DNA of 64,000 bases. Source: an uncultured Gammaproteobacteria bacterium. Its GTDB lineage: Bacteria > Pseudomonadota > Gammaproteobacteria > GCA-001735895. Made by a program: the position numbers and the translations under genes. A model generated the notes under the pieces. That model was given only the letters and a program-made list of their open reading frames with translations, did not search any database and had not been told where the DNA came from. Within the stretch, counting starts at the first letter, position 1, and every line of letters starts with the position of its first letter. The stretch covers positions 33,117-97,116 of the forward strand of contig CAMYLU010000007.1 of the NCBI GenBank assembly GCA_947259485.1, in the 5' to 3' direction. Shown here one piece after another: positions 62,368-64,000 of this stretch.

Positions 62368-62946
62368 GTTATGTGTTTCTTAAGATGAAGCAGCCCGATT
62401 TGACAACAGAAAGGCTCCTGCTCCGTAGGTTCCACATTGGAGATGCAAGTGAGGTCCAAATTCTGGCAGGGAACTTCAAAGTATCAGAAATGACGTTGAA
62501 CATTCCTTACCCCTACAAATCCGGGATGGCAGAAGAATGGATTGGCTCGCATCAAGAAGGTTGGGAGGCCATGACTCGTATGGCATACGCAATAGTCAAA
62601 CTAGACACTCAACAATTGTTGGGAACAATTAGCTTGGTGAAAATTGAAGGATCGGAAGCGGAGTTAGGATACTGGATAGGAGAACCATATTGGGGAATGG
62701 GCTACTGCACTGAGGCAGCAAAAGAACTGATACAGTTTTCGTTTCAGAAATTGGGATTGAAAAAAATTGTGGCGGAGCATCTGACATCAAATCCGGCCTC
62801 AGGCAAAGTCATGGAGAAAGCCGGCATGAGACACGTAATGGCGACAAGAAAGGCTGATCGATACGGAAACGATGCAAGTATGGAGGTCTATGAAATCCGA
62901 AACACATAGCAAGCGCATACAGTCGGACAAACCACTCGCGCTGCTA
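62368..62946 (+). mobile_element. Integron-cassette-like unit carrying a GNAT gene
   Basis: The unit opens with gttatgt (62368-62374), close to the GTTRRRY core, 10 bases before the gene start. It ends with catagcaagcgcatacag then tcggacaaaccactcgcgct, again like the left half of an attC site and overlapping the gene stop. Both core sites are imperfect, and the right half of an attC is absent; R repeat copy 7 follows. It parallels the unit at 59840-60334. No integrase is seen. Confidence 0.45.
62385..62909 (+). CDS. GNAT-family N-acetyltransferase (RimJ/RimL type)
   Basis: A 174-residue protein from the ATG at 62385; a GTG at 62373 is in frame just upstream. LTTERLLLRRFHIGDASEVQ opens the RimJ/RimL-like fold, and the acetyl-CoA-binding segment is GYWIGEPYWGMGYCTEAAKE, followed by ASGKVMEKAGM. 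Substrate unknown; the family acetylates ribosomal proteins or small molecules, and similar genes are common integron cargo. It stands alone between R repeats 6 and 7. Confidence 0.85.
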   Translation: MKQPDLTTERLLLRRFHIGDASEVQILAGNFKVSEMTLNIPYPYKSGMAEEWIGSHQEGWEAMTRMAYAIVKLDTQQLLGTISLVKIEGSEAELGYWIGEPYWGMGYCTEAAKELIQFSFQKLGLKKIVAEHLTSNPASGKVMEKAGMRHVMATRKADRYGNDASMEVYEIRNT

Positions 62947-62948
62947 CT

Positions 62949-63016
62949 ACCTATTTCTCCAATGCTGACGCTCAATTAGCTGAGCCAGGAGGCAATCTTC
63001 GGCCAGAAGCAGACGC
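62949..63016 (+). repeat. R repeat, copy 7
   Basis: tatttctccaatgctgacgc at the left and ggaggcaatcttcggcc with agaagcagacgct at the right. It follows the attC-like left half of the GNAT unit, as copy 4 follows the other unit. Confidence 0.82.
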
Positions 63017-63054
63017 TCAGTTATTACTCGCAAGTAGGTCTGAGGACCATACGG

Positions 63055-64000
63055 TTACTTAAAATGGATCCGCTCCAACCAGACGCTTTTTTTATTAGTA
63101 CTGTGTGCATTTACGCCAAACACCCACACGCCACCATCATCCGCGAGCATGCCCCTTGGTATCGTCTTCGAATCCATAGAAACTTTAGCGTACGCAGAGA
63201 TCTCGCGGTCCTTATTTAGTGAGACCAGGTAGGGATTATCTTTGGAGGTTCGCCCATAAAGATAAACCGAATTTGCGTCGGGTGCAGCGATCATCACAAA
63301 ACTGGCCTTGAGAAACTCGGCCGCGGGTTTAAGGTACGTCTTGCGAATCTGGCCATTTGCGGCGTACTCATAAAGCCAGCTGCCATGCACTGGCGGCTGC
63401 GAGCGTAGCTGTGCATTGATATTGATCAGTACACCATAGCCATCCCCGATCTCTCTGGCCGAATAATCGACAACATTGTGATACTCGCCATGCTTAGAGG
63501 CAGAATCCATCATCAACATGGAGGCCTGCTCGCGCGCGCTCATGTCAAGTTTTGCAAGCCCGGCCTCTCCCTTCCAGAGAAACCTGCGTTCCAACGCCGT
63601 CGACTCCCAGGAAACGGTTGCGTCGCTGTCCGTGATCAGCAGGCGTTGCTCCAGAAAGACGTAACCTTCTAGCACTCCCTCAACAGTCTGGATCATTAGG
63701 TTATCAATATCAGTCTGTAATTCCTGATCGTCGGCACCTAGTAGGTCGATTGCGAATCCGGCACCACCGTTTCGTGTACGAAACCAGCTATTCGCGCGGA
63801 TCTCTTCACCGTCCCGCGCCAGCGTACCCTGCCCGAGAATTTTGCCATCGGGTGACATTTTCAGCCACTCATAGGCGAGTGGTCCTCCCCCGGCTTGATA
63901 AAAACTCCCAGCAAACACAAGGTTGCCGTCAGTCGTAGTTAGGCGAAAGTGATCGGCGTCACTCCAGCGTTGTCCTGACCACGGCAATGTCGGTACCGCA
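63055..64000 (-). CDS. Unrecognised protein, 5' end beyond window
   Basis: The frame is open through the window edge, so the N-terminus is missing; about 315 C-terminal residues are present. I do not recognise it. Repeated short strands with glycines (NLVFAGSFYQAGGGPLAYEW, SVYLYGRTSKDNPYLVSLNK, GGVWVFGVNAHSTNKKSVWL) suggest a beta-propeller or similar repeat fold, perhaps secreted. No catalytic motif is visible. It lies to the right of R repeat 7 and converges on the GNAT unit. Confidence 0.6.
   Translation of the reverse strand, partial: AVPTLPWSGQRWSDADHFRLTTTDGNLVFAGSFYQAGGGPLAYEWLKMSPDGKILGQGTLARDGEEIRANSWFRTRNGGAGFAIDLLGADDQELQTDIDNLMIQTVEGVLEGYVFLEQRLLITDSDATVSWESTALERRFLWKGEAGLAKLDMSAREQASMLMMDSASKHGEYHNVVDYSAREIGDGYGVLININAQLRSQPPVHGSWLYEYAANGQIRKTYLKPAAEFLKASFVMIAAPDANSVYLYGRTSKDNPYLVSLNKDREISAYAKVSMDSKTIPRGMLADDGGVWVFGVNAHSTNKKSVWLERIHFK

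Overview
This 64 kb window reads as chromosomal DNA of a gammaproteobacterium with roughly balanced base composition, probably an uncultured marine or sediment lineage (inference). Several conserved gammaproteobacterial gene orders are present: mutS-fdxA; mrdA-rodA-mltB-rlpA-dacA-ybeD-lipB-lipA; and rluD-pgeF-clpB divergent from bamD. No rRNA, tRNA, CRISPR array, transposase or prophage was seen.

Layout. 0-8.7 kb: end of mutS, fdxA, a diguanylate cyclase, then leftward metX, nadA, aspS, an FmdB-type zinc ribbon and a TfpX/TfpZ-like protein, and a divergent spermidine-synthase-like protein and BolA. 8.7-26.6 kb: a HEAT-repeat Ser/Thr kinase, clpB, pgeF, rluD, bamD, an aldo/keto reductase, nadE, and the lipoate and rod-shape/peptidoglycan cluster. 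26.8-30.9 kb: a pyrophosphate block with membrane pyrophosphatase, PPi-dependent phosphofructokinase and soluble pyrophosphatase. 31.3-43.6 kb: signalling and housekeeping genes, including a PP2C phosphatase fused to a formylglycine-generating-enzyme-like domain, an arsenosugar-type radical SAM gene with two glycosyltransferases, pyrD, DUF2797, a thiopurine-type methyltransferase and a cyclase-fold protein with a degenerate GGDEF motif. 44-55 kb: a two-armed SOS island. lexA-imuA-imuB-dnaE2 runs left and a FAN1-like VRR-NUC nuclease, an iron-sulfur helicase with its own nuclease domain and a macrodomain protein run right, from one intergenic region holding a perfect LexA box. 55-64 kb: an accessory stretch of one- or two-gene modules.

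Two repeat systems stand out. First, at three convergent gene junctions (1.87-2.12, 18.24-18.59 and 30.9-31.28 kb) sit clusters of long hairpin elements. Their cores are conserved between copies, but their 25-29 bp arms differ wholly or partly in sequence while staying self-complementary. All the cores carry small hairpins with ATCCAT or ATCCCT loops. Second, from 55.5 to 63 kb a family of about 65-110 bp repeats, all in the same orientation, separates nearly every gene module. Two of the modules also look like degraded integron cassettes, with a GTTRRRY-like 5' edge and an attC-like left half after the stop codon. These two systems are the best candidates for something undescribed.

The SOS island looks functionally coherent: one operator should switch on mutagenic synthesis in one direction and interstrand-crosslink or fork-processing enzymes in the other. 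Its ImuB and DnaE2 are divergent. The pyrophosphate block would let the cell conserve PPi energy as an ion gradient, use PPi in glycolysis or gluconeogenesis, or hydrolyse it.
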